Shown piece by piece: positions 1 through 8,417 of a DNA stretch of 36,621 nt (its first letter is position 1; each line of letters begins with the position of its first letter). The translations under genes were made by a program, and so were the position numbers. The notes under the pieces were generated by a model, which saw only the letters and a program-made list of their open reading frames with translations, searched no databases and was not told the origin of the DNA. The stretch lies in assembly GCA_024653775.1 (NCBI GenBank), contig JANLHZ010000054.1:1-36621 (forward strand), given 5' to 3'. This DNA is from Planctomycetota bacterium (GTDB lineage: Bacteria > Planctomycetota > UBA8742 > JACQVU01 > JANLHZ01).

Positions 1-38
1 TATTTTTTTGCTCGGACGAGGACATGCGCACTTCCCAG

Positions 39-120
39 GTTTGTAGTGTGCCCGTGAGGGCATATAAACGCCTGACGGCGCCACTACGAACTTCACCGCT
101 TGACGGCGCCACTACGAACT
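39..120. repeat. Dispersed repeat cluster, TTCGTAGTG family
   Basis: A perfect 20-bp direct repeat, TGACGGCGCCACTACGAACT, occurs at 73-92 and again at 101-120. A diverged copy in the opposite orientation (TTTGTAGTG followed by GCCCGTGAGGGCA) lies at about 40-62, so the segment can fold on itself. Another relative, read on the opposite strand, lies at 17390-17414 upstream of rplA. No gene is visible in positions 1-169. It looks like an intergenic repeat family rather than coding DNA. Confidence 0.7.
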
Positions 121-169
121 CGAAGTGCCCGGCACATGAAGATTACTCGTGAGTGGCGGTGAAGGCAGA

Positions 170-2554
170 CTAGAACGGCCGGAGAACCAGCAGGCTGTAC
201 GCGCCGCTTGTGGTGTTTCCAGTTACGTTGTTGTACGGCGGATTCTCCTCGAGTCCGATAACGGGCAGGTTCGCAGGAGTCTGGCCGACGATGCTGATGA
301 TGTTCGTCGGGTGCTCCATGAAATTGTAGCTCAGCGACGAACTCGAGCCTGCGTTACAGGCACTGCCTCCAGAAGAACGCTGCCAGGAGACGACCAGAAA
401 ATAGTGGAGTCCTGAATCGACAAGCATATCGACGACCTGAGGATTGACGTTGCAGGTAAGCTGGGTGCGCATCCTTCTCCCGTATGGATCGTACATTATT
501 ATGTCGAGATCGGTCGCTCCGCCGCCGCCGGTGGTGGAGGTGGGCGTCGTCAGTTCGATGCGGATTCTTCCCGCCTTCGGAATGTCGACGGCGTACAGCG
601 TCGACGACGAGCGCCAGAGCATTCTCGTTGCGGGTCCGGTGCTCGGGAACGCCGTAGTCGGAGGCGCGAACGGATCGTTCGCGGAGTTCGCCTCGGTGGA
701 GATGAATCCGCCGGTGGAGTTCGGGTCCGGATCGCGAAGGTTGTTTCCCTTCACGGGGCTCGTCGACGCGCCGAACAGAGTCGTAACCTGCGGGAAGGTG
801 TCGAATTCTCCGGTGCCGGGGTTTCCGATGTCGCCTATCAGGGCCGGGTCGGTCACTGGTTTGTAGAAAATCGCGAGTGGGTTCATCACGCTGTCGAGCG
901 CGGTGGTGTTACCAGAGGTCGCGTAACCCATCTTGAACCAGCCGTCGATGAAATCGCCGAGATAGACCCATTTCTGCTGGGGCAGATAGTTCGAGACAAC
1001 GTCCCATATCGGCGCGAACCCGACGGAGCTGACGGCGTCTGAGTCTGTATCCAGCGCGGGAGCGTCCGAAAGGTCGAAGAGCAGTCCGGCTACCGCGACC
1101 TGGCTTCCGAACCCGGTCCCGGAGGCGCGGATAATGTCGGAGATGGTCGGGGTGTTGGTGTAACCGCCGCCTGCGTTCGCGGGATCGACGGACGGAATCG
1201 TCTGGGTTACGCCCGTCGCGAAGCGCGGGTAGCCACGGCTGTTCGTAGTCGCGGAAACGGTGGTTTTGTTGTCGTAGAGATAGAGCCTCGACCTGGAAGA
1301 ATCGAGCGTTATAGTCTTCGCGGGGGTCACGCCTCCGTCGGGAGAATCGGGGAAATCGAGCGGATAGCGCGCGAGCATTTTCTGGATCGGTACCGCGTCG
1401 ACGTTAGCCCTCTCGAGGTTGTAGTAGCGGGAGGTCGGATTTCCCTGGGTGCAGGGATTCGCGATCGCGCCCGTGTCGACCCATGTGGCGCGGTTTAGAA
1501 CCGAGCACGCGAAATAGTTGCAGAATCCCTCGCTCCACGCGGTCGGAAGATAAAGCTGCTCGTTCGTGTCGAAGTCGGGCTTCGATTCCGGAGTCGGGGA
1601 ATCGTCGCGCGAATAGAGATGAAGGAAATACTTCGCGAGGCAGTGCAGGATGACGTGGTCGTCGTACTGATCCGGGTCGCGGCTGTTGTCGCCGCTTATG
1701 TAGATCACACCGGCGATGCGTTCGATGTCGAGCCGGTCGTTTTCGATCACGGGGCCGTTCGAGAGCGTAAACGTGGAATTGCCGTTGTACGATAGCTGCG
1801 CATCGAGGTTTGAAATCGGCCTCGTAAGCTGAGTTTCCATCTGGGTCTTGTCTATGATGATTCCCGCGTAGTAAGAGACGGTCGCAGGAGTGCTGGAGCC
1901 GTCGAACCAAACGGTCTTCACGCGGGGCGGATCGAGCAAAGTCTGGTTATGGAACCATTCCATCCCTTTGATCAGCGTGTCGAAAATATTGAACGCGGGC
2001 GCGCTTCTGCGGAGTTCCGTCAGTTCCTGCGCGGGTGAAGTCGGCGGCGGGCTGACGCAGTTCACCGGATTTATAGGCGCGTGGAGCAACAGCCCCGATC
2101 TCGGCTCCACGAGAACGTCGCTTTCGATGAGGAAGGGCTTGTACGAGTTCTTCGGATTGTTGACCTCGACGCGGGTTGGAGCGTGCAGGCTCATCGAGTA
2201 CACGCGGATTCTGAACGGCTCGCCGTTGTTATCGAGTTCGAGATCGAATTCGCCGACAGCGTTGGTCTGGTGGTTCTTCTCGGATATGATATCGCCGCTG
2301 TTGTTGTTTATAGCGACGACGTGGGCGTACCGGACGGCTGTCAGATCCGTCGCGGTGATTCCCTGCGAAAGATCGGGCTGTCGGAAGCCCAGCAAATCCG
2401 TCGGCAGGATGCGTTTGTCGTAAAGCACCTGCCCGCTGACGCGGATTTTAGGAAACTTCTCTCTGCCGTCCGTCCCGGTACCGCAGCTTACGATAACCAT
2501 GCTTCCGACGAAAAAAGCGAAGATGAGAAATGCTGGTGAAACCGAAAGACGCAT
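170..2554 (-). CDS. Secreted lipoprotein with degenerate gluzincin-like domain and PPC-like C-terminus
   Basis: 794-residue exported lipoprotein of unknown function. A hydrophobic signal segment (about residues 5-22) ends in a lipobox-like IVSC with the lipidated cysteine at C24. Residues about 35-150 look like a beta-sandwich (Cna-B or carboxypeptidase-regulatory type). Residues about 280-360 resemble the metalloprotease module of lipoproteins that normally read HE-x-x-H, then SR-x-DSP, then a SEG glutamate. SRDDSP (315-320) and WSEGF (340-344) are present, but the zinc motif reads H304-C-L-A-K308, so the catalytic Glu and second His are gone. Residues about 660-770 resemble a bacterial pre-peptidase C-terminal (PPC) sandwich. 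The start is supported by TGAGGTGA ahead of the ATG. The gene stands alone, divergent from the flhB-like gene. I infer a non-catalytic surface or binding protein; the family assignment is moderate. Confidence 0.8.
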   Translation of the reverse strand: MRLSVSPAFLIFAFFVGSMVIVSCGTGTDGREKFPKIRVSGQVLYDKRILPTDLLGFRQPDLSQGITATDLTAVRYAHVVAINNNSGDIISEKNHQTNAVGEFDLELDNNGEPFRIRVYSMSLHAPTRVEVNNPKNSYKPFLIESDVLVEPRSGLLLHAPINPVNCVSPPPTSPAQELTELRRSAPAFNIFDTLIKGMEWFHNQTLLDPPRVKTVWFDGSSTPATVSYYAGIIIDKTQMETQLTRPISNLDAQLSYNGNSTFTLSNGPVIENDRLDIERIAGVIYISGDNSRDPDQYDDHVILHCLAKYFLHLYSRDDSPTPESKPDFDTNEQLYLPTAWSEGFCNYFACSVLNRATWVDTGAIANPCTQGNPTSRYYNLERANVDAVPIQKMLARYPLDFPDSPDGGVTPAKTITLDSSRSRLYLYDNKTTVSATTNSRGYPRFATGVTQTIPSVDPANAGGGYTNTPTISDIIRASGTGFGSQVAVAGLLFDLSDAPALDTDSDAVSSVGFAPIWDVVSNYLPQQKWVYLGDFIDGWFKMGYATSGNTTALDSVMNPLAIFYKPVTDPALIGDIGNPGTGEFDTFPQVTTLFGASTSPVKGNNLRDPDPNSTGGFISTEANSANDPFAPPTTAFPSTGPATRMLWRSSSTLYAVDIPKAGRIRIELTTPTSTTGGGGATDLDIIMYDPYGRRMRTQLTCNVNPQVVDMLVDSGLHYFLVVSWQRSSGGSACNAGSSSSLSYNFMEHPTNIISIVGQTPANLPVIGLEENPPYNNVTGNTTSGAYSLLVLRPF

Positions 2555-2948
2555 GAATTCACCTCAATGATCCATTCAATTTAAGCCGCGGGGAGTTGCG
2601 CTGCACATGAAAGACGGATAGCGGGGAGTTATAACCTGGCATAAGGGGGTGTCTGAATCGCAAGTCTATCATTTTATCGAGTACATTCCAATAACTTTTT
2701 GAACCTGAGTGCTTTGTTATTAATGCAAATTCAGTGCCAATCGCCTCCTTCGGAAACTCAGGGATCGATCCGCGGAATACAACGGCAAATGCCTCACAAT
2801 TGGTAACTGTTCGCGGGGTAGATCCACTTATTATTTAGCGCCTCCTTACCACAATTGACCTCCGGTCCAGGATGTCGCAACGGGCATTCTTGATTTGCGC
2901 TCAAGAATGTGGCAATCTCGTTACCAGCGAAGAATCGAGGCGAGCGCT
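2555..2948. promoter_or_regulatory. Divergent intergenic region with hairpin and dispersed 19-mer
   Basis: This 394-bp gap separates the divergent lipoprotein and flhB-like genes and must hold both promoters, although I cannot pick a convincing -35/-10 pair. At 2803-2821 it contains GTAACTGTTCGCGGGGTAG, an 18/19 match to both arms of the nested inverted element upstream of rplA (17366-17506). At 2885-2909 there is a perfect 9-bp stem (CATTCTTGA / TCAAGAATG) with a 7-base loop, 39 bases before the flhB-like start. It has no T-run, so it is not a standard terminator and could act as an operator or leader structure. Confidence 0.5.
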
Positions 2949-4049
2949 ATGCCAAAAGAAGGACCATTAGGGGAACGGACTGAATCCGCAACCCCGAAAA
3001 GGCGGAACGAAACCCGTTCGGAGGGGAACGTCTGCACGTCCCGCGACCTTTCGCAGTCGGTGGTTCTCGTGGTGATGTTCATCTTCTTCGACGTTTACAA
3101 TTCCCTCGTTTTCCAGGATTTCAAGTTCGGGATGGAGGAGGCTTTCCTCAAACTCCCCTACCTCCACTTCACGCAGGAAAACGTCGTCACATACGGCCAG
3201 GAACTCGGCTCGCAGCTTTTTCTTTTCATGCTGCCGATCTGGCTGGTAATCCTTTTCGTCAGCGTCACGGTGATTATCGCGCAGGTCGGCCTGATGTTCA
3301 CGCTGAAGCCGCTGACGAAGTTCGATCTGAACAAGTTCAATCCGATAACCGGAGTGCAGAAGTTGATGTTCAGCTTGAAGAGCATTATGAAGCTGGTTTT
3401 CAGCTTTCTGAAACTGATCGCGATAACGTTCCTGCTCTGGTACACGCTGAAGAAAGTCGTGCCGCTGCTGCTAAGCCTTATGTTCATGGGTTCCGTCGCG
3501 GCGATCGGATCCGTGATGTGGTCGGTGGCATTCGACCTCGGAATGAAGGTCTCTATCCTGCTGCTGATACTCGCGCTTCTCGATTACACGTATCAGCGCT
3601 GGCAGTACGAGGAGGATATCAAGATGTCGAAGAAGGAGATCGAAGAGGAAATGAAGCAGATGGAAGGCGATCCGAAGATCAAGGGCAAGCGCAGGGAAAT
3701 TCAGCGCAAGATCGCGATCCAGAGAATGATGCAGAGCGTCCCCCAGGCGGACGTGGTGATAACGAACCCGACCGAGCTTGCCATCGCGATTACTTACGAG
3801 CCTTCAGACCCGGCTCCGAGAGTTGTCGCAAAAGGCGCGGGATACATGGCAAAGCGCATTCGAGACGTCGCGCGGGAAAACGGCGTTCCCGTGATCGAGC
3901 GCAAGCCGCTGGCGCAGGCGCTGTTCAAACACGTCGAGATCGGGGAGTACGTGCCCGAGAAGTTCTGGCAGGCTCTTGCGGAAGTTCTCGCGTACGTATA
4001 CGAACTCGACGAGAAGAAGAGGCAGAAGTTCGATAAGGCGGCGTCCTGA
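2949..4049 (+). CDS. flhB: FlhB/SctU-family export-apparatus protein
   Basis: Member of the FlhB/SctU/YscU family, the inner-membrane gate and substrate-specificity switch of flagellar or injectisome type III export. The N-terminus has the family motif ERTESATPKRR (9-19) and a charged lead into four membrane segments (about 35-55, 90-113, 150-190, 192-212). A linker rich in E and K (215-262) precedes the autocleavage site N273-P274-T275-E276; the family normally reads NPTH. The cytoplasmic domain follows (VIERKPLAQALF, about 313-324). The start at 2949 gives the canonical N-terminus and 366 residues, a normal length; an upstream in-frame start at 2895 would add 18 atypical residues. It sits 2 bases ahead of xdhC. 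No other flagellar or secretion genes are in the window, so flagellar versus injectisome use cannot be decided. Confidence 0.88.
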   Translation: MPKEGPLGERTESATPKRRNETRSEGNVCTSRDLSQSVVLVVMFIFFDVYNSLVFQDFKFGMEEAFLKLPYLHFTQENVVTYGQELGSQLFLFMLPIWLVILFVSVTVIIAQVGLMFTLKPLTKFDLNKFNPITGVQKLMFSLKSIMKLVFSFLKLIAITFLLWYTLKKVVPLLLSLMFMGSVAAIGSVMWSVAFDLGMKVSILLLILALLDYTYQRWQYEEDIKMSKKEIEEEMKQMEGDPKIKGKRREIQRKIAIQRMMQSVPQADVVITNPTELAIAITYEPSDPAPRVVAKGAGYMAKRIRDVARENGVPVIERKPLAQALFKHVEIGEYVPEKFWQALAEVLAYVYELDEKKRQKFDKAAS

Positions 4050-4051
4050 AA

Positions 4052-5212
4052 ATGATCGAAACCATCGAAAAACTGCTTGGATGCGTCAGAGAAAAGCGAA
4101 AGGTCGCGCTTTGCAGCGTTGTCGCGACAAGAGGCTCGACCCCTGGGAACGTCACATACAAGATGCTCGTCGATGAAACTGGCAAAATCGTCCACGGCTC
4201 CATCGGCGGAGGATGCGTCGAGGCGGACTGCGCGAGCCTCGCGGCGTACGCGATCGAAGCGGACGCGCCCAGGCTGAAGAAGTTCGTCCTCACCGAGCGC
4301 GAGGCCGGCGAGTACGGCCTTGCCTGCGGAGGGATTCTCGAAGTGCTTGTAGAACCCGTGGTGAACGAAAAGGCGCGCGCGGAGATGGAACGCTGGACAA
4401 GCGCCGCGCTCGCGAAATTTGGCGAAGGGCTGAAGCAGCTTCTTTTAACGACGGCGTTCGTAAAGGACGAGCACGTCGTCTGGTCGAGCAAGACGCTCGT
4501 CAGCGGCGCGAAGGACGCGACTCTCGAAATCCCGCCGCTGGAAGGGCGTCGCGCCGAGATCGCGGAGTTGATCCAGCGCGTCGAAAATCAAGGCAAGACC
4601 GAAGTCGCGCGGTTCGCACACACCATCGAGGCTGGAACGGAGAAGATGGACGTCACGATGACGATCGTCGTCGAGCCGCTGGCGTCGTATCAGGTCGTGA
4701 TTCTAGGCGCGGGACATGTGGGCGCGAGCGTCGCGAAGCTTTCCGCGTTCCTCGGCTTCAATACGACCATCATCGACGATCGCGAGGATTTCATCACGCA
4801 ATTCGCAGGGTCCGATGACGTCCGAGGCATCGTTTGCGACTTCGAAACGTGGGCGAATCGCGTTGACATCGGCCTGCGGTCGTTCGTAGTCGTCGTGACG
4901 CGCGGGCACAAGTTCGACAAGGAAGCGCTCGAAAGCGCGCTCAAAACGAAAGCCGAGTACGTCGGCCTGATCGGCAGCAAAATCAAGATCACGAAGATAT
5001 ACAAGGAACTCGGCCTCGACGTGAACGACGAATCCCTGAAGAAACGCGTCTTCGCCCCGATAGGTATCGACATCGGCGGCGCGAACGATCGCGAGATCGC
5101 CGTGAGCATAGTCAGCGAGTTCATCGCGCTGAAAAACCGCGGGTTCCGGAAAATGCCGGAGCGCGACCTTCCGCACCTGAAAGCGCTTCTGACCCTGCGG
5201 CGAAATCGATAG
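4052..5212 (+). CDS. xdhC: XdhC/CoxI-family molybdenum hydroxylase maturation factor
   Basis: XdhC/CoxI proteins bind molybdenum cofactor and help load the sulfurated cofactor into xanthine dehydrogenase or CO dehydrogenase-like enzymes. The 386 residues show the N-terminal XdhC_CoxI domain (ATRGSTPG at 25-32, GSIGGGCVEADC at 49-60, YGLACGG at 88-94) and a C-terminal Rossmann domain beginning VVILGAGHVG (215-224). The C-terminal part has LIGSK and GIDIGG segments typical of the family. It starts 2 bases after the flhB-like stop and is probably cotranscribed with it, although the functions are unrelated. No molybdenum hydroxylase gene is nearby, so its client must be elsewhere in the genome. 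Confidence 0.88.
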   Translation: MIETIEKLLGCVREKRKVALCSVVATRGSTPGNVTYKMLVDETGKIVHGSIGGGCVEADCASLAAYAIEADAPRLKKFVLTEREAGEYGLACGGILEVLVEPVVNEKARAEMERWTSAALAKFGEGLKQLLLTTAFVKDEHVVWSSKTLVSGAKDATLEIPPLEGRRAEIAELIQRVENQGKTEVARFAHTIEAGTEKMDVTMTIVVEPLASYQVVILGAGHVGASVAKLSAFLGFNTTIIDDREDFITQFAGSDDVRGIVCDFETWANRVDIGLRSFVVVVTRGHKFDKEALESALKTKAEYVGLIGSKIKITKIYKELGLDVNDESLKKRVFAPIGIDIGGANDREIAVSIVSEFIALKNRGFRKMPERDLPHLKALLTLRRNR

Positions 5213-5213
5213 T

Positions 5214-5306
5214 ACATTATATTCGTACCGTCTACGAATTTTTCGTACGATTCTGAATGCCACGAAAAATATTACAATAAACTCGTAGATGGTACGAATA
5301 TAATGT
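5214..5306. terminator. Cruciform-like inverted repeat between convergent genes
   Basis: Outer arms 5214-5237 and 5283-5306 are inverted repeats of 24 bp with one mismatch. Inner arms 5238-5246 (ATTTTTCGT) and 5262-5270 (ACGAAAAAT) form a perfect 9-bp stem. Each outer arm is itself partly palindromic (TTCGTA / TACGAA), so several folds are possible. It begins one base after the xdhC stop and ends 24 bases before the stop of the convergent minus-strand gene. It could serve as a bidirectional terminator or be a small palindromic mobile element. Confidence 0.65.
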
Positions 5307-5329
5307 AAGCTATCTGTTCCGCGCGAAGA

Positions 5330-6706
5330 TTACGGCAGCTTCAACCCGCGAACAGCGTAGGACAGCGCCATTATGCAGTACGGAGTCGTGACTGTCGGGT
5401 AGTTCTCCTGCCACTCTTCGGAGACCGTGTTCACCACGGAGCCGTCGGGATTCTGGAGAGAAAGAATCTTGTCGATCATCTCCCTGGGCCAGTCGTGTTC
5501 GATTCCGGCGGAATCCTTGAACCTGCGCTCGCCGAGGAGATACAGCGTTTTGCTCATCATAAGGTAGTAGTAGAACACGCCGCTTTGCTCGACCTCAGGC
5601 GAACCCTGGAATCCGGCGTGCTTTTCGAGCGTGTAGTTCGCGCGGACCCAATCGACCGCCTTTTTGAAACGACTATCGTTGCGATCGAGGTCGAGGAGAA
5701 TGTAGCTCTTCACGAGCTGATACGTCATGTTGCCGTAGCTCTTGCAGAAGTACGTGCCGTCTTCGCGCTGGCTGTATCCAGCTAGTTTCTGGTTCTCTCC
5801 GGGCATATAGAACGCGCCGCCGTCGTCTGAGTAGCCGATGTCGTCCGGCGTGCCGTCCCCGTTGACGTCGAACGCGCTCCGCCACACGCGATCGCCGTTG
5901 GTTTCTCCGTCGTTCTGGCACCTCGAAAGGAATTCGATCGCCCTCGTCCGCACCGCGTCGCTGACGCCACCCGAGTCCGCCAGCGCTTCGATCGCGAATC
6001 CGGAGTTCGAAAGATCTCCGCGGGTGCGCGCGACGCGATCGTAACCGAAGCTTCCGTAGTAGCGATTGCTGGGGTCGGTGTCGTCTTCGTTACCGATCTG
6101 GAGTCCTTCGATCCAGCCCCGCGCCATTTCGAGGGCGTCCTTGTATGGATCATCCGGACTGCGTTCGTTGCAGAGATGGAAAAGCTGCGCGCAGAGATTC
6201 GTGACGTAGTTCGCGTTCGCGCTTTCGTAAGCGCCGTCGCTATTGAGTTCGAAAACCGCGCCTTCCATGTACGGCCTGCCCGCGGCTTTCGACTCCTCCG
6301 CGATCTTCGTTTGAAGCGCAACGAGGCGATCGATTCCGCCTTTGATCCACTGATGGTCCCAGTACGGATCGACGCGCGCCTTCGCGAATCTCGCTTCGAG
6401 CAGCGAGCGAAGGATCAGCGAATCCACCGTCGCGTCTCCCCACGAGTACCTTTCCGGCGTCATCGGCCCCATCGGCCTTCCTTGCAGCGTATGGAGGTAC
6501 GTCGTCGCGGCTTCGACTCGGCGCTTCACCTCATCGACAACGTCGTCGTCGCTTTTATCCAGCGTGCTTCCCGCGGGTCTTACTCCTGCGTCTGCTCCGG
6601 GGACTTCCTCCGGATCGACGCTGCTTTTTTCGTCATTACACGAAACGCCGGCGCAAAGCAGCGCGCCGAGAGCGAAAACGGAAAGATTCTTGGCAAAGTT
6701 GGTCAT
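5330..6706 (-). CDS. Putative lipoprotein with alpha/alpha-toroid (prenyltransferase/squalene-cyclase-like) fold
   Basis: 458 residues. A signal peptide (1-20) ends in a weak lipobox GVSC, with the candidate lipidated cysteine at C23. The mature part has repeated helical units with small-residue-rich turns of the kind found in terpenoid-cyclase/prenyltransferase alpha-alpha toroids: a CQNDGETNG segment mid-protein and LSLQNPDGSVVN near the C-terminus (QNPDG resembles the QW-type repeat turn). The acidic motifs needed for cyclase chemistry are not evident, so an enzymatic role is unproven. Proteins of this general type in planctomycetes and relatives are mostly uncharacterised. It lies downstream of gatB on the same strand, across a 179-bp gap with an inverted repeat, and is probably a separate transcription unit. 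Confidence 0.72.
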   Translation of the reverse strand: MTNFAKNLSVFALGALLCAGVSCNDEKSSVDPEEVPGADAGVRPAGSTLDKSDDDVVDEVKRRVEAATTYLHTLQGRPMGPMTPERYSWGDATVDSLILRSLLEARFAKARVDPYWDHQWIKGGIDRLVALQTKIAEESKAAGRPYMEGAVFELNSDGAYESANANYVTNLCAQLFHLCNERSPDDPYKDALEMARGWIEGLQIGNEDDTDPSNRYYGSFGYDRVARTRGDLSNSGFAIEALADSGGVSDAVRTRAIEFLSRCQNDGETNGDRVWRSAFDVNGDGTPDDIGYSDDGGAFYMPGENQKLAGYSQREDGTYFCKSYGNMTYQLVKSYILLDLDRNDSRFKKAVDWVRANYTLEKHAGFQGSPEVEQSGVFYYYLMMSKTLYLLGERRFKDSAGIEHDWPREMIDKILSLQNPDGSVVNTVSEEWQENYPTVTTPYCIMALSYAVRGLKLP

Positions 6707-6781
6707 TTGTTCATTCCCTCAGTTCTATGAAGTTAACCGGATTCTCTCCATAACGAGACTGCAAGCGAAATTGTTCGCCAC

Positions 6782-6847
6782 AATCTTGTGAATCCTGTTA
6801 ATCCTGTCCTAAACCTAAATTCATTTTTTGACAGGATTCACAAGATT
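6782..6847. repeat. Inverted repeat (AATCTTGTGAATCCTGT) downstream of gatB
   Basis: Arms at 6782-6798 and 6831-6847 are perfect 17-bp inverted repeats. The left arm runs on into a second AATCCTGT. A T6 tract lies in the loop at 6824-6829. The sequence is of the 'gacaggattaacaggatt' type that I recall as a frequent intergenic repeat in many genomes. Its position 38 bases after the gatB stop on the minus strand suits a transcript end. The rest of 6707-6885 shows no gene. Confidence 0.6.
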
Positions 6848-6885
6848 TATATGATTTCACCGCGGCCATCACCGACATCGCTAGT

Positions 6886-8325
6886 TTAAATCGCCAATCG
6901 TTGAAGTACTAGCTCCTTGAACCTGTTAGCGTCGCCCTGGCCCTTGCTTTTCTGCATGCAGCGGCCGACGAGACCCATAAGCGCTTTTTCCTTACCGCCG
7001 CGGAAGTCCGTTACCGCCTTTTCATTCTCGCGGATGACTTCGTCCACGATCGAAAGCAGCAGGCTATCGTCCTTGATCACTTCGAACCCGCGCTTTTTTA
7101 TTATCTCCTGCGCGCTCTCCTGCGTTTCCATCATAATCGCGAGGACTTCCTTCGCCTTGTTTCGCAGGATGTCGCCCGCATCGACGAGCGCGATCAGCTC
7201 CGCAAGCTGCCTGGGCTTTACGGGAGACTCGTCCGCGCTGAGTTTCATCGTGTTCAGATTCGACGTCAGGTCCTGCGTCACCCAGTTGACGACGGTCTTC
7301 GGGTTCGCCTTCGCGATAGACAGCGTCTCTTCGAAATAGCGCATCAGAGGAATGTTCCAGACGAGTACTTTCGCATCGTAGGCGCTAAGCTCGTACTCGC
7401 GCTGATACCGCGCGACCTTGTCGAACGGAAGCTCCGGCATTTCGCTCGTGACGCGCTCGATCCAGTCCCGGCCAATCACGACTCCCGGAAGGTCCGGATC
7501 CGGAAAGTAGCGGTAATCGTCCGCGTCTTCCTTGATACGCTGCATTCGCGTGCGCTCCTGGGCGTCATCCCAGCCCATCGTGCACTGAATGACCTTTTCC
7601 CCGGAATCGTAGGCTTTGATCTGGCGCTGGACTTCGTAGTCGATCGCCTTTCCGACCGCCTTGAAGCTGTTCAGATTCTTGATCTCGACCTTCGTTCGGA
7701 ACTTCGGTTCGCCGCGCTTGCGGACGCTGACGTTCGCGTCGCAGCGGAGCGAACCTTCCTCCATATTGCAGTCGCTCACGCCGAGGTAGAGCAGCGTTAT
7801 CTTCAGCGTTTCCAGATACGCGACCGCTTCTTCGCTCGATCGCATCTCCGGCTCGCTCACCATCTCGATCAGCGGCGTGCCCGCGCGGTTCAGGTCCACG
7901 CCCGAGCCGCCCGACATCCCGTCGTGCATCAGCTTCCCGGCGTCCTCTTCGAGATGGATTCGCGTCAGCCCGATCCTGCGAATCTCGCCTCCGACCTCGA
8001 CCGGGATGTGTCCTCCCTTGCAGTACGGCATATCGAACTGCGAAATCTGGTAGCCTTTCGGGAGGTCGGGATAGAAGTAATGCTTGCGGTCGAACTTCGT
8101 GAACTGCGCGATCGAAGCGCCGAGCGCGTGCGCGACCTTGATCGCGAAATCGAAGGACTTGCGGTTGATAACGGGCAGCGTCCCCGGAAGTCCCATGGAC
8201 ACGGGATCGACCTGCGTGTTAGGCGGCTCCCCGAACTTTCTCGGGCAAGGCGAAAACATCTTGCCGAGGGTGTCTAGTTGCACGTGGACTTCGAGTCCGA
8301 TGATGGTTTCCCAGTCTGATGACAT
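6886..8325 (-). CDS. gatB: Aspartyl/glutamyl-tRNA amidotransferase subunit B
   Basis: GatB binds mischarged Glu-tRNA(Gln) or Asp-tRNA(Asn) and, with GatA and GatC, transamidates it to Gln-tRNA(Gln) or Asn-tRNA(Asn). The 479 residues carry the family signatures GLEVHVQLDT near the N-terminus, YPDLPKGYQISQFD, EEDAGKL, SLRCDANVSV and KNLNSF, then a C-terminal YqeY-like tRNA-binding tail. The start at 8325 (MSSDWETIIGLEVHV) follows AGAGGAA at a good distance; an upstream in-frame ATG at 8385 would add 20 residues with no family similarity. gatA and gatC are not adjacent, so the complex is encoded at dispersed loci. Confidence 0.95.
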   Translation of the reverse strand: MSSDWETIIGLEVHVQLDTLGKMFSPCPRKFGEPPNTQVDPVSMGLPGTLPVINRKSFDFAIKVAHALGASIAQFTKFDRKHYFYPDLPKGYQISQFDMPYCKGGHIPVEVGGEIRRIGLTRIHLEEDAGKLMHDGMSGGSGVDLNRAGTPLIEMVSEPEMRSSEEAVAYLETLKITLLYLGVSDCNMEEGSLRCDANVSVRKRGEPKFRTKVEIKNLNSFKAVGKAIDYEVQRQIKAYDSGEKVIQCTMGWDDAQERTRMQRIKEDADDYRYFPDPDLPGVVIGRDWIERVTSEMPELPFDKVARYQREYELSAYDAKVLVWNIPLMRYFEETLSIAKANPKTVVNWVTQDLTSNLNTMKLSADESPVKPRQLAELIALVDAGDILRNKAKEVLAIMMETQESAQEIIKKRGFEVIKDDSLLLSIVDEVIRENEKAVTDFRGGKEKALMGLVGRCMQKSKGQGDANRFKELVLQRLAI

Positions 8326-8417
8326 TCGCGTTCCTCTTTCGAAATTCTGAACCGTCAGTTTCGAGTTTCGAACCCGCGGTGTCAAGGAACCGGGCAGCGA
8401 ATTACGAATTGCTCAAG

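Noticed and set aside
149-866. Open frames on the plus strand opposite the first lipoprotein gene
   Set aside because: They lie antisense to a gene with a signal peptide, lipobox and recognisable domains, and their sequences have no protein-like pattern.
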